A DNA stretch of 64,000 nt from Beijerinckiaceae bacterium (lineage in GTDB: Bacteria; Pseudomonadota; Alphaproteobacteria; Rhizobiales; Beijerinckiaceae), in NCBI GenBank assembly GCA_027533425.1, contig JAPZUD010000006.1, positions 248,001-312,000 on the forward strand, written 5' to 3'. The notes beneath the pieces are model-generated. The model ran no database searches, had not been told where the DNA came from, and was given only the letters and a program-made list of their open reading frames with translations. This document shows, one piece after another, positions 44,259 to 52,739 of this stretch. Position 1 is the first letter of the stretch, and every line of letters begins with the position of its first letter. The translations under genes and the position numbers were made by a program.

Positions 44259-45217
44259 CGGCCGCCCTGACGAGCCTGCCCTTCGAGCGCGTCGGCATTG
44301 TCGGGCTCGGGCTGATCGGTTCCTCGATCGCCCGCGCCCTCCGCCAGTCGGGCAGCGCGAAAGCCATCGTGGCCATCGACCGCGACGAGGCGGTGCAGGC
44401 GCGCGTCACCGCACTCGGCCTGGCCGATGCCGTGACCGGCGATGCGGCAGCCGGCGTGGCGGGCTGCGATCTCGTGATCCTTTGCGTGCCGGTCCTCGCC
44501 AATGCCGCGATTGCCGAGCTGATCGGCCCGCATCTCGCGCCGGGCGCCATCGTCTCGGATGTCGGCTCGGTGAAAGGCGCCGTCGTGCGCGATATCGCCC
44601 CGCATCTCCCCGAAGGCGTGCATTTCGTGCCGGCCCATCCGGTTGCGGGCACCGAGCATTCCGGCCCCGATGCCGGCTTCGCCGAGCTTTTTGCCAATCG
44701 CTGGTCGATCCTCACCCCGCCGGCCGGCACCGATCCGGCGGCGGTCGAGCGCGTCCGCGCGCTCTGGCGCGCCTTCGGCTCGAATGTCGAGATCATGACG
44801 CCGGAGCATCATGACCTCGTTCTGGCCATCACCTCGCATGTGCCGCATCTCATTGCCTACAACATCGTCGGCACCGCGGCGGATATGGAAGCCGTGACCG
44901 AGAGCGAGGTCATCAAGTTCTCGGCCGGCGGCTTCCGCGACTTTACCCGCATCGCCGCCTCCGATCCGACCATGTGGCGGGATGTGTTCCTGACCAACAA
45001 GGATGCGGTGCTCGAGATGCTCGGACGGTTCAACGAGGATCTGGCCGCGCTCCAGAGGATGATCCGCTGGGGCGACGGCGAGGGGCTGCATGCCCTCTTC
45101 ACCCGCACCCGGGCGATCCGGCGGGGCATCATCGCGTCCGGCCAGGAAACCGCCGCACCGGATTTCGGCCGCCATGCCGGCCTTTCTGCCCCGAAGGAGC
45201 CCGCCCCGGGTCAGTAG
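44255..45217 (+). CDS. tyrC: Prephenate/arogenate dehydrogenase
   Basis: A 320-residue NAD-dependent dehydrogenase of the TyrA family acting on prephenate or arogenate for tyrosine. [21 protein letters not shown] at 12-32 is the Rossmann dinucleotide motif; [33 protein letters not shown] holds the active-site His; [12 protein letters not shown] and [26 protein letters not shown] are the C-terminal dimerisation helices. No ACT or chorismate mutase domain. Translated from within the hisC stop codon. Its 3' end overlaps the convergent DUF2125 gene by 7 bases. Confidence 0.94.
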   Translation: MTAALTSLPFERVGIVGLGLIGSSIARALRQSGSAKAIVAIDRDEAVQARVTALGLADAVTGDAAAGVAGCDLVILCVPVLANAAIAELIGPHLAPGAIVSDVGSVKGAVVRDIAPHLPEGVHFVPAHPVAGTEHSGPDAGFAELFANRWSILTPPAGTDPAAVERVRALWRAFGSNVEIMTPEHHDLVLAITSHVPHLIAYNIVGTAADMEAVTESEVIKFSAGGFRDFTRIAASDPTMWRDVFLTNKDAVLEMLGRFNEDLAALQRMIRWGDGEGLHALFTRTRAIRRGIIASGQETAAPDFGRHAGLSAPKEPAPGQ

Positions 45218-46236
45218 AGCGGCGCCAGTTCGGCGATCGGGAACGGGCCGAACCGCATCCGCCCGCGTTCGAGGCTGAGCGCGATCGGCATGCCCTGCCC
45301 GCCGCTCAGGCGGCCGAGCAGCCCGCCCATATCCACCCCGCCGCGCCGCGTCAGCGAGCCGAGCAGCCCGTCGAGGCCGCGGGCGCGGCCCTGCAGGTTG
45401 CCTTCGGGCCGCCTTGCCTCGTCGAGCCCGATCTCGCCGGCAAGGTCGATCACGGCCGGGCCCTTGCTGGCCTTCAGCACGATCACCCGCGCCTTCTGCC
45501 CGCCGAGGCGCCAGGCCTCCAGCACGTCCTGGAAGCGGGCACGCGGATCCGGCACCAACCCCGGCGCGGTTGCCTGGAATTCCATCCGGATCGGATCCTT
45601 CGTGCCGGCGAGATGATCGAGCGGGGCGAAGGTCAGATCCTGGACAAGCGCGACGAGATCGGTCCCGGCCACGTTGCCGGGCGAGCGGCGCAGATGAAGG
45701 TCAATGCCCTTGGCCAGCGCCCGGGTGTCGAGCCGCTGCGGCGCGCCGGCGGCGAGGGTCGGCCCGACAATCTCGACCGAGGCCTCGGTGATGCTCTCCG
45801 CCCCGGCCCGCAGGCTCGCGCGGGCGGATGTCCAGCCGATCTCCATCATCCCGGCCTCGCCCTCGCGTGCGACGAAGGGCGCGCCGAGAATCGCGATGAA
45901 ATGCCCGGGCGAGAGGATGCGGGCATGCAGCGAGAGCGAGCCGAGCCGGCCCTCGCGCCGGAGGCCGTCCGGCTCGACCGTGACAAGCCGCGGCTCGTTG
46001 CAGGAAATGACAATCCGGAACGGATAGCCCCCGATCGAGCGGTTCGGGCAGACCCATTCGCGCCCGCGCTCGCCCTCACGCGCGATGAAGGCCTCCGCAA
46101 TCGACTCGGCGCGGCTGGCACTGAAGAACCAGATTCCGGTCCAGATCAGGCAAAGGGTGGCCATACCGATGAAGGGAAGGTAAAGACCCGCACGGAAACG
46201 CTTTGATTCCCCGGGCGGAACGATATGTTCGGCCAT
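45211..46236 (-). CDS. DUF2125 exported protein
   Basis: A 341-residue protein of the DUF2125 family. After ATG 46236 (MAEHIVPPGESKRFRAG) a single membrane-spanning or signal segment (LYLPFIGMATLCLIWTGIWFFSA) is followed by ESIAEAFIAREGERGREWVCPNRSIGGYPFRIVISCNEP, the family N-terminal signature, with paired Cys that may form a disulfide in the periplasm. The rest is beta-rich. The C-terminal [26 protein letters not shown] is another family landmark. Function unknown; likely anchored in the inner membrane. The track start 46326 is unsupported. Divergent from ChaC. Confidence 0.85.
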   Translation of the reverse strand: MAEHIVPPGESKRFRAGLYLPFIGMATLCLIWTGIWFFSASRAESIAEAFIAREGERGREWVCPNRSIGGYPFRIVISCNEPRLVTVEPDGLRREGRLGSLSLHARILSPGHFIAILGAPFVAREGEAGMMEIGWTSARASLRAGAESITEASVEIVGPTLAAGAPQRLDTRALAKGIDLHLRRSPGNVAGTDLVALVQDLTFAPLDHLAGTKDPIRMEFQATAPGLVPDPRARFQDVLEAWRLGGQKARVIVLKASKGPAVIDLAGEIGLDEARRPEGNLQGRARGLDGLLGSLTRRGGVDMGGLLGRLSGGQGMPIALSLERGRMRFGPFPIAELAPLY

Positions 46237-46317
46237 GTCTCGATCCTGTTCCGGTAAACCCGCCCTGCTGAACCATCTGGGCTGGCCAGCCGGATCCACC
46301 GCCTGAAACCCGATATC

Positions 46318-46893
46318 GTGTCGCACGCAAATTCGTCAATCGCCACCGAGATCGCCGGGCAGGACCTCTGGGTCTTCGGCTATGGCTCGCTGATGTGGCG
46401 GCCGGGCTTCGCCCATGTGGAACGCATCCCGGCTTTGCTGCGCGGCGCCCATCGTGCGCTCTGCGTCTATTCGGTGCGGCATCGTGGCACGGTCGAGGCA
46501 CCCGGTCTCGTTCTCGGGCTCGACCATGGCGGCGCCTGCCACGGCATTGCCTTCCGCGTCGCCGCGGCCGAGGTCGAAGCCACCTATGCCTACCTGACCG
46601 AGCGCGAACAGCTCAACAAGGTCTATCGCGAGGCCTTCCGCCCGGTCCGCCTCGCCGATGGCCGGCAGGTAAAGGCCCTCGCCTATCTGGTGAACCGGCA
46701 GCACCCGCAATATGCACGCGGGCTCGACCATGCGCGCCTGCTTGAACTTGTCCTGCAGGGCCATGGCCTTTCCGGCTCCTGCAGGGACTATGTGCTGAAC
46801 ACCCTCGCCTCGATCGAGGAACTGGGCATCCGCGATCACGCGCTGGATTGGCTGGGAGAAGCCTTGCGGTCCGACCCGCTGGTCGGGGCATAG
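46318..46893 (+). CDS. Gamma-glutamylcyclotransferase (ChaC-like)
   Basis: A 191-residue ChaC-family enzyme that splits glutathione into 5-oxoproline and Cys-Gly. The pocket motif FGYGSLMWRPGF is at 20-31; CVYSVRHRGTVEAPGLVLGLDHGGACHGIAFRV and EATYAYLTEREQL (with the catalytic Glu region) are ChaC features. GTG start at 46318. Cytosolic. The 3' end overlaps the antisense plsC gene by 58 bases, so the last about 18 codons of each are read from opposite strands. Glutathione turnover here fits with gloB nearby. Confidence 0.9.
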   Translation: MSHANSSIATEIAGQDLWVFGYGSLMWRPGFAHVERIPALLRGAHRALCVYSVRHRGTVEAPGLVLGLDHGGACHGIAFRVAAAEVEATYAYLTEREQLNKVYREAFRPVRLADGRQVKALAYLVNRQHPQYARGLDHARLLELVLQGHGLSGSCRDYVLNTLASIEELGIRDHALDWLGEALRSDPLVGA

Positions 46894-47693
46894 CCCGCTT
46901 CGGCCAGCAAGCGGTTGGTATTGTCCTCGATTGCCACCTTCAGCCGTTCGAAAAAGACCTCCGGCGCCAGGCCGGCCGGGATCGGCTCGAGATACTCCAC
47001 AATGATCCGCCGGGGAAAATGCAGGAACGTATTGCGCGGCCATGCAAGGCCCGAGGTCAGCGCCACGGGCAGGCAGGGGACATTCAGCTGGGCATACATC
47101 CGCGCCACGCCGAACTTGTAATCCGGCGGCGCGCCGACCTTCGTCCGCGTGCCCTCGGGGAAGATCATGATCTGCGCGCCGCGGGCCACTGCCTCGCGTG
47201 CATGGGCCTGCATCTTCGCCAGGGCCTGCTGGCGCTGGCCACGATCGATCGGGATCTGCTTCGCCTTGAGAAGGTGCCAGCCGAAAAGCGGCAGGCGCAG
47301 CAACTCGCGCTTCAGGATGTAGGTGGGGTAGGGCACGTGCAGCAGCAGGCCCATCGTCTCCCAGGCGCTCTGATGCTTGGCCGCGAGAATGAACGAGCCT
47401 TTCGGCACCCGCTCGATGCCACGGAACTCGAATCGCGCCCCTGTGGTGATGGCGTGGAGCCACAATGCCCCGCGCGCCCAGCCGCGCGCCACCGCCATGA
47501 TCACCCCGGTCGGGAATGGCCAGGTGCCGATGGCCACGATGAACCAGAACGCGCAATAGGGGTAGAAAAGCAGGTTGAACAGGACGGAGCGGAAGACGAT
47601 CAACGGCACGGAGAAACCCCGGATGGGAGGAAGGCGGCAGGCCCGAGCGATCTTCCTGCCCCATTTGCCGGCCCTCCGGCAAGGGATTCGCAT
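46836..47693 (-). CDS. plsC: 1-acyl-sn-glycerol-3-phosphate acyltransferase
   Basis: A 285-residue lysophosphatidate acyltransferase of the PlsC type, inner-membrane bound. A hydrophobic segment (VPLIVFRSVLFNLLFYPYCAFWFIVAIGTW) anchors it; catalytic KHQSAWETM is the HX4D-like motif in its HX4E form, common in Proteobacteria. YILKRELLRLPLFGWHL and IFPEGTRTKVGA (motif III) follow. The start ATG 47693 overlaps the ydcF stop, so it is the last gene of the ftsE-ftsX-ydcF-plsC operon. Its last 58 bases overlap chaC on the other strand. Confidence 0.93.
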   Translation of the reverse strand: MRIPCRRAGKWGRKIARACRLPPIRGFSVPLIVFRSVLFNLLFYPYCAFWFIVAIGTWPFPTGVIMAVARGWARGALWLHAITTGARFEFRGIERVPKGSFILAAKHQSAWETMGLLLHVPYPTYILKRELLRLPLFGWHLLKAKQIPIDRGQRQQALAKMQAHAREAVARGAQIMIFPEGTRTKVGAPPDYKFGVARMYAQLNVPCLPVALTSGLAWPRNTFLHFPRRIIVEYLEPIPAGLAPEVFFERLKVAIEDNTNRLLAEAGYAPTSGSDRKASPSQSSA

Positions 47694-48322
47694 CACGACC
47701 GGCCGGGCAGCCCGACCAGGATACGCACCCGCGCGACGGAATACTTGACGAATTCGAGCATGAGGATGCGCGTCAGGGCCGGCTCCTGCCACCAGCGATT
47801 GATGCGGGACGCTTCCGGCACCACCGGATAGACCTGCAGGCCCACATGCGGCATGGCCGTCGCGAATTCGAGCTGCGCCCGGGGCACATGGTAGCTCGCT
47901 GTGACAAGGATCAGCGAGGAAAAGCCGTGCCGCTGCACCCAGTCCCGTGTCTCGATCGCGTTGCCATAGGTGTTGCGCGCCCGGAAATCGAGATCGATGC
48001 AGCAGGCGAAGAGGGCATCCCGGCCCGGCCATTGCCGTTTCAGCGTCTCGGCCCGCGTCTGCGCATTGACGCCGGAAATGAAGAGCCGCCTGCCGAGCCT
48101 TTTCTCCAGGAGGTCGAGCCCGTCGAGGATGCGGTCGGCGCCGCCAGTCAGCACCACGATCCCCTCGGCCGGGCGCAGGGCCGCCGGCTCGCGCCGATCG
48201 AGCCGGGCCGCGAAGAGGATGGTGCCGAGAACGAGGCAGGCTGCGCCCAGCAGGACGAGGCGGAAGGTCCAGCGGGCCAGACCGGCCAGAAGACGCCAGG
48301 GCGCTTCCGGACCGGGAGCCAT
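47693..48322 (-). CDS. YdcF family (DUF218) membrane protein
   Basis: A 209-residue DUF218 protein. An N-terminal membrane segment (WTFRLVLLGAACLVLGTILFAARL) is followed by EGIVVLTGGADRILDGLDLLEKRLGRRLFISGVN, ARNTYGNAIETRDWVQRHGFSSLILVTASYHVPRAQLEF and MLEFVKYSVARVRILVGLP, the DUF218 core with conserved Glu/Asp residues (GG..R...L, NTxxNA). ElyC/SanA relatives act in envelope biogenesis or lipid carrier metabolism. ATG 48322 overlaps the ftsX stop (TAATG); its stop overlaps the plsC ATG. So ftsE, ftsX, ydcF and plsC are one tightly coupled envelope operon. Confidence 0.9.
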   Translation of the reverse strand: MAPGPEAPWRLLAGLARWTFRLVLLGAACLVLGTILFAARLDRREPAALRPAEGIVVLTGGADRILDGLDLLEKRLGRRLFISGVNAQTRAETLKRQWPGRDALFACCIDLDFRARNTYGNAIETRDWVQRHGFSSLILVTASYHVPRAQLEFATAMPHVGLQVYPVVPEASRINRWWQEPALTRILMLEFVKYSVARVRILVGLPGRS

Positions 48323-49332
48323 TACTCCTGCCCCTCGAGCGTGCGGTAGACCGTGACCCGCGAGACGATTGCCGTGACCGCCGATACGATGATCCCGATC
48401 AGCAGCACCGAGACATACCCGCCGAGCGGCAGGCTGAACCGGCCGAAAAGCGCTTCCACCTGCTCCGCCCCCGGTGTCGAGGCGAAGCGTTCGGACGAGA
48501 GCGAGATGAAGAGGTAGAACAGCACCGCGAGGAAACCGCCGGCGAGCCCGCCCCTGAGGCCGAGCCGCAGGAAATGGCGCTGGAATTCGCGCGCGATATA
48601 GCGGTCCTCCGCGCCCACGAGATGCAGGACATCGATGATATGCGCCGTGCCGGCCATGGCGCCGCGTGTCGCGAAGGCCACGGCGAGGCCCGTGGCCACC
48701 AGCACCAGCGCAAGGATGACGAGCCCGATCACCACGAGCGAATCCGCCATCAGCTTGAGCCGGCCGAGCCAGAGCCGGTGATCGTCGAGCCCGGCATTCG
48801 GCACGCGCTCGGCCAGAGCCGCCTTCAGCGCGGCGAAATCCGGCGCCGCACCCGAGGCGAGCTTCAGCACGATGAGTCGCGGCACCGGCAATTCCGACAG
48901 GTCGAGCCCGGCGCCGAGCCAGGGTTCGAGCAGCTTCTCGGCCTCGCTCCGCGCGAAGATCCGGACCGCCTCGATCCCCCGGGTGCGGCGGGCGATCTCG
49001 GCCGCCTCCTTGAGATCGGCCTCGATATCGCGCCCGGGCATCGGCCGGACCTGCACGGTCACCTCGCGCGAGAGGTCGTTCGACCAGCCGCGCGAGGCAT
49101 CGGCGATGAGATGCACCGCCCCGGCCGTGACGCCGGCGAGGAAGGTCATGATGACGATGACCAGCACCAGCGCCCGCCCGGCAATGGAGCGGGCCGGCAG
49201 GACCGGCGACAGCGCCTCGCCCCGGCCCGGCGCGCTGAACAGGGCGGCGCCCTGCCGGCGCAGCACGTCCAGCGCCCGCCCGAAGCCGGGCCTCGGAGCC
49301 TCGCCCGCTGGGATGTCCGGTTCGGCGCTCAT
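48322..49332 (-). CDS. ftsX: Cell division protein FtsX
   Basis: A 336-residue integral membrane partner of FtsE. After a 50-residue cytosolic Pro/Ala-rich tail a first TM (ALVLVIVIMTFLAGVTAGAVHLI) precedes a periplasmic domain of about 120 residues with PMPGRDIEADLKEAAEIARRTRGIEAVRIF, then three C-terminal TMs (SLVVIGLVILALVLVATGLAVAFATRG; GGLAGGFLAVLFYLFISL; YVSVLLIGIIVSAVTAIVSRVTVYRTL). FtsEX controls peptidoglycan hydrolases at the division site. Three bases separate it from ftsE; its stop overlaps the ydcF start. Confidence 0.93.
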   Translation of the reverse strand: MSAEPDIPAGEAPRPGFGRALDVLRRQGAALFSAPGRGEALSPVLPARSIAGRALVLVIVIMTFLAGVTAGAVHLIADASRGWSNDLSREVTVQVRPMPGRDIEADLKEAAEIARRTRGIEAVRIFARSEAEKLLEPWLGAGLDLSELPVPRLIVLKLASGAAPDFAALKAALAERVPNAGLDDHRLWLGRLKLMADSLVVIGLVILALVLVATGLAVAFATRGAMAGTAHIIDVLHLVGAEDRYIAREFQRHFLRLGLRGGLAGGFLAVLFYLFISLSSERFASTPGAEQVEALFGRFSLPLGGYVSVLLIGIIVSAVTAIVSRVTVYRTLEGQE

Positions 49333-49335
49333 GGC

Positions 49336-50064
49336 TCAATCATAGATATGCAGATGCCCCTCGGCGAGGACCATTCGGCGCGCATCCACCAGATCCATGA
49401 GCTGCAGGTCATGCGTCGCCAGCACGATCGCCGTGCCGGTCCGGTTCAGCTCGATGAACAGGCGCAGCAATCGCCGCGCCAGCGAGGGATCGACATTCCC
49501 TGTCGGCTCGTCGGCAAGCAGCATCTGCGGCTGGACGATCAGCGCCCGGGCAATGGCCGCGCGCTGCTTTTCCCCGCCCGACAGGATGACCGGCGGCACA
49601 TGCATCCGGTCACCGAGGCCAACCCATTTGAGCAGCTCGATCACCTCCGCCCGGTAGCTTGCTTCCTCGCGCCCCTGCACGACCAGCGGCAGCGCCACGT
49701 TCTCGTAGGTCGTCAGATGGTCAAGCAGGCGGAAATCCTGGAACACGATGCCGATCCGCCGCCGCAGCCGCGCCAGCTCTGCCTTGTCGATCGCATTGAC
49801 GGCATTGCCGAACAGCGTCACCCGGCCGCGGGTGGGTTTCAGCGTCTGCAGGATCAGCTTCAGCAGGGTGGTCTTGCCCGCCCCGGACGGCCCGGTCAGG
49901 AACTGGAACGAATGCGAGGGGATCGAAAACGAGAGATCGCGCAGGATTTCCGGCCCGATCCCGTAGCGCAGGCCGACATTCTCGAATCGCACAAGCTCCA
50001 GCGATTCGGAAGAATCCCCGGGATTTTGTGCCGGATTCGGCCCGGAATCGATGTTCTGGACCAC
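49336..50064 (-). CDS. ftsE: Cell division ATP-binding protein FtsE
   Basis: A 242-residue ABC ATPase. Walker A GPSGAGKTT, the Q-loop VFQDFRLLDHLTTYENVALPL, signature LSGGEKQRAAIARAL, Walker B MLLADEPTGNVDP and the H-loop LATHD are in order. FRLLDHLTTYENVALPL is typical of FtsE. GTG start at 50064. First gene of the operon continuing with ftsX, ydcF and plsC. Divergent from the zinc-ribbon gene, with about 93 bases between. Confidence 0.95.
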   Translation of the reverse strand: MVQNIDSGPNPAQNPGDSSESLELVRFENVGLRYGIGPEILRDLSFSIPSHSFQFLTGPSGAGKTTLLKLILQTLKPTRGRVTLFGNAVNAIDKAELARLRRRIGIVFQDFRLLDHLTTYENVALPLVVQGREEASYRAEVIELLKWVGLGDRMHVPPVILSGGEKQRAAIARALIVQPQMLLADEPTGNVDPSLARRLLRLFIELNRTGTAIVLATHDLQLMDLVDARRMVLAEGHLHIYD

Positions 50065-50157
50065 GGTTTTACCTGCCCTTAACGCTCATCAGCGAGGAAT
50101 AGCAGGGGGGAGCACATCCCGTGAACCCCCCTGTTCATGCGCGAGCCTCACAATCCC

Positions 50158-51177
50158 ATGGCGTTGATCCGCTGTCCCCAATGCGACACCCTCCATGATG
50201 TGGAAGGCTCGTTCTTCGCCAAGGGTCCCCGCAAGGTCCGGTGCGCCGAATGCCGGACGGTCTGGGAAGCCACGGACCCGGATGCGCCGCAGAAGCGCAC
50301 GATCATCCCGTCGCTCGACCTGAAGATCAATCCGCCGGAAGTCCGCGCTGCCGCAGCGAAGGCTGAACCCGAGGCCGTAGCCGCGCCGGCGCTCGACCAG
50401 GCCGCCATCGATGCCATGGATTTCGGGCTTCCCGCCGAGAACCCGGCGGAGGAACGCGCGATCTCGCCGGAGGAACTGGAGGCACTCTTCGCCGAAGAGG
50501 CGAGCCCCGCCCCGGCTGCGCAGAAAGCGGCCGACCCGCTGCCTGAAGGCGCGAAGGAACCGCCCGCCGGTTTCAACGAACCGATCCGCGTCCCGGAGGA
50601 AATGGCTGAAAGGCTGGCGCCCCCTGCGGCGGAAGGCGGCCCGGAGGACGGGCCGGATCGCCGGGCCAACCGGCGCAACCGCCGCCTTGCCGCCGCCGAG
50701 GCCCATCACCGCCACGAAGCAAAGGCCGCGGGCCGCACGTCGCTGACCGGCATTGTTCTGGCGGCAGGCATCGGCTCGCTCGCCATGCTCGGCATCCTCC
50801 GGCATGAGACGGTTCGCCTCTTCCCGCAGACTGCACCGCTCTTCGCGGCGATCGGCCTCGGCGTGAAGCAGCACCAGCTCGATATCGACAATGTCCGCTC
50901 GCGCCTCTCGCGCGAGAACGGGCTGGAGACGCTGGAAGTCACAGGCACCATCGCCAACCTGTCGAAATCGGTGCAGAAAATCCCGGTCATGCGGCTCTCG
51001 ATCCGCTCGACCAGCGGCCAGGAAATCTATGTCTGGACCGCTACAGCCGACCAGCCCGAACTCGCGCCTGGCGAATCGACCACCTTCCGCCGGCGGCTGG
51101 CCAGCCCGCCCGCCGATTCGCATTCGGTGATGGTGCGTTTTGTCGCGAAAGACGATATCGTCGCCGCAATCCGCTGA
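50158..51177 (+). CDS. MJ0042-type zinc-ribbon / DUF3426 membrane protein
   Basis: A 339-residue protein. The N-terminal zinc ribbon has C6, C9, C29 and C32 in MALIRCPQCD and RKVRCAECRTVW, the MJ0042 pattern. A long acidic, Ala/Pro/Glu-rich linker (residues 35-185) leads to a basic patch RRANRRNRRLAAAEAHHR and one TM segment (TSLTGIVLAAGIGSLAMLGIL), then a periplasmic beta-sandwich typical of DUF3426 (LDIDNVRSRLSRENGLETLEVTGTIANLSK). Lying divergent from ftsE-ftsX this arrangement is common in alphaproteobacteria; role in envelope or division is suspected but unknown. Start M at 50158 chosen because the ribbon starts there. Confidence 0.88.
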   Translation: MALIRCPQCDTLHDVEGSFFAKGPRKVRCAECRTVWEATDPDAPQKRTIIPSLDLKINPPEVRAAAAKAEPEAVAAPALDQAAIDAMDFGLPAENPAEERAISPEELEALFAEEASPAPAAQKAADPLPEGAKEPPAGFNEPIRVPEEMAERLAPPAAEGGPEDGPDRRANRRNRRLAAAEAHHRHEAKAAGRTSLTGIVLAAGIGSLAMLGILRHETVRLFPQTAPLFAAIGLGVKQHQLDIDNVRSRLSRENGLETLEVTGTIANLSKSVQKIPVMRLSIRSTSGQEIYVWTATADQPELAPGESTTFRRRLASPPADSHSVMVRFVAKDDIVAAIR

Positions 51178-51213
51178 AATCAGGCGGCACGCATTGCTAT
51201 AGCCGAGGTCTTC

Positions 51214-51792
51214 TTGTCCGCGACTCCCCTTCCTCCCGGCACCGTGCTGGCCGGTGACGACGACCATGTGATCCACGTCCTGTTCGACGAGGCTGCCATC
51301 AGCCAGCGGATCGAGGCGCTTGCGGCCGAGATCCGTGATGCCGAGCCCCGCGAATTGCTGGTCATCGCCATCCTGCGCGGTTCCTTCATCTTCGCGGCCG
51401 ATCTCGTCCGCGCGCTGCATCGTGTCGGCATGGCGCCGAGCGTGGAATTCATGCAGCTGGCCAGCTACCATTCCGGCATGGCCTCGTCAGGCCAGGTGAC
51501 AGTCATCAAGGATATCGACAACCAGGTCACCGACCGTGATGTGCTGCTGATCGACGATATCCTCGAATCCGGCCGCACCCTCGCCTTCGCCAAGGATCTC
51601 CTGTCCGCGCGCGGTGCCCGCCGCGTCATGGCGGCGGTGCTGATCGAGAAGCCCGTCCCGCGTGCCGTGCAATTCACGGCCGATTTCGTGGGCTTCCAGG
51701 CGCCGGACAAGTTCCTGGTCGGCTACGGCATGGATGTGGCCCACAAGTTCCGCGAATTGCCGTTTGTCGGCATGGTCGAGCCCCGCAACTGA
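51214..51792 (+). CDS. hpt: Hypoxanthine phosphoribosyltransferase
   Basis: A 192-residue purine salvage enzyme making IMP from hypoxanthine and PRPP. The PRPP loop is seen as VLLIDDILESGRTLAF, with LLVIAILRGSFIFAADLVRAL for the first loop and EFMQLASYHS for the flexible loop, and KFLVGYGMDVAHKFRELPFVG at the end. The apparent start is TTG 51214, because no ATG or good GTG occurs before conserved residues; the region DHVIHVLFDEAAISQRI is family start. 36 bases after the zinc-ribbon gene; probably co-transcribed with it and with cpdR. Confidence 0.94.
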   Translation: MSATPLPPGTVLAGDDDHVIHVLFDEAAISQRIEALAAEIRDAEPRELLVIAILRGSFIFAADLVRALHRVGMAPSVEFMQLASYHSGMASSGQVTVIKDIDNQVTDRDVLLIDDILESGRTLAFAKDLLSARGARRVMAAVLIEKPVPRAVQFTADFVGFQAPDKFLVGYGMDVAHKFRELPFVGMVEPRN

Positions 51793-51806
51793 CCGGAGGA
51801 GATGCC

Positions 51807-52187
51807 ATGGCCCGGATCCTGCTGGTCGATGACGAACCCTCCGTCCGGGCGCCGCTGGTCCGCGCGTTGCAGCTTGACGGGCATTACGTCGCCGAGGCCA
51901 CCGATGGCGCGGACGCCCTGGACAAGCTCGCCCATGCCGATATCGGCTTCGACCTGATGGTCTCCGATATCCGCATGCCGATCATGGATGGCATCGCCCT
52001 GACGCTCAGCGTCGCGGCGGAGCGCCCCGGCTTTCCTGTCGTGCTGATGACGGGCTATGCCGAACAGCGCGAGCGTGCCCGGGAGCTTGAAGGGCTGGTC
52101 GAGGATGTGCTGAGCAAGCCCTTCCCGCTGGCGGAATTCCGTGCCGCCATCCGGACCGTTCTGGAACGGCGCGGCCTCGGCGGCTGA
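51807..52187 (+). CDS. cpdR: CpdR-type single-domain response regulator
   Basis: A 126-residue receiver without output domain. ILLVDDEPSVRAPLVRAL has the acidic pair D8/D9, the phospho-acceptor D54 lies in DLMVSDIRMPIMDG, MTGY holds the Thr and LSKPFP the Lys. The strings MTGYAEQRERARELEGLVEDVLSKPFPLAEFRAAI are characteristic of CpdR, which when unphosphorylated targets ClpXP to substrates at the cell pole during the alphaproteobacterial cell cycle. ATG follows GGAGGAG. Directly downstream of hpt; convergent with tspO, the stops touching. Confidence 0.94.
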   Translation: MARILLVDDEPSVRAPLVRALQLDGHYVAEATDGADALDKLAHADIGFDLMVSDIRMPIMDGIALTLSVAAERPGFPVVLMTGYAEQRERARELEGLVEDVLSKPFPLAEFRAAIRTVLERRGLGG

Positions 52188-52700
52188 TCACGCGCCGGGG
52201 TTGAGGAGCACGATTCCCGTGTTGAGCGCGGCAGCGAAAGCCACCCAGGCGAGATAGGGATAGAGCGCGAAAGCCGCCGCCCGGTCGAGCGGCTTGAAGA
52301 CGCGGATCGTCACGGCGATCGACACGAAGAGCAGGCTCACCGCCACCAGCCCGAGCACCGGCGAGCGTTGGCCGAAAAACGCCCAGGACCATCCGACATT
52401 GAAGACGAGCTGGACAAGGAAGGCCGCAATCGCCTTGCCTTTCGGCCCCTGTTCCGGCCGCGCGCGGAGGATGCGCCAGAAGGCCATGGCCATCAGTGCG
52501 AAGAGGAAGGTCCAGGCGATGGGGAAGGCAATGTTCGGCGGGGTGAAGAACGGCTTTGCCAGCTGCGGATACCAGCTGATCAGCGCCCCGGCCGTCAGGT
52601 AGGAGCCGAGCATGCTGGCCATGACCGGCGGAACCAGCGCCACCGGCAGCAGCAGGGCAGAGCGGGCACTCAGCGCCGGATGGAGATGCGGATCGCGCAT
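52188..52700 (-). CDS. TspO/MBR family protein
   Basis: A 170-residue membrane protein with five hydrophobic helices, homologous to the tryptophan-rich sensory protein/peripheral benzodiazepine receptor. SYLTAGALISWYPQLAKPFFTPPNIAFPIAWTFLFALMAMAFW and LVQLVFNVGWSWAFFGQRSPVLGLVAVSLLFVSIAVTIRVFKPLDRAAAFALYPYLAWVAFAAALNTGIVLLN carry the conserved Trp, Pro and Tyr residues (WYxxLxKPxFxPP, YLxWVxFAxxLN). Binds porphyrins or cholesterol-like ligands; in Rhodobacter it affects photosynthesis gene expression under stress. Its stop abuts cpdR. Start 52700. Confidence 0.92.
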   Translation of the reverse strand: MRDPHLHPALSARSALLLPVALVPPVMASMLGSYLTAGALISWYPQLAKPFFTPPNIAFPIAWTFLFALMAMAFWRILRARPEQGPKGKAIAAFLVQLVFNVGWSWAFFGQRSPVLGLVAVSLLFVSIAVTIRVFKPLDRAAAFALYPYLAWVAFAAALNTGIVLLNPGA

Positions 52701-52739
52701 GACGGACCTTTCACGGGAGGGATGCCTCGCGGCTTTACC

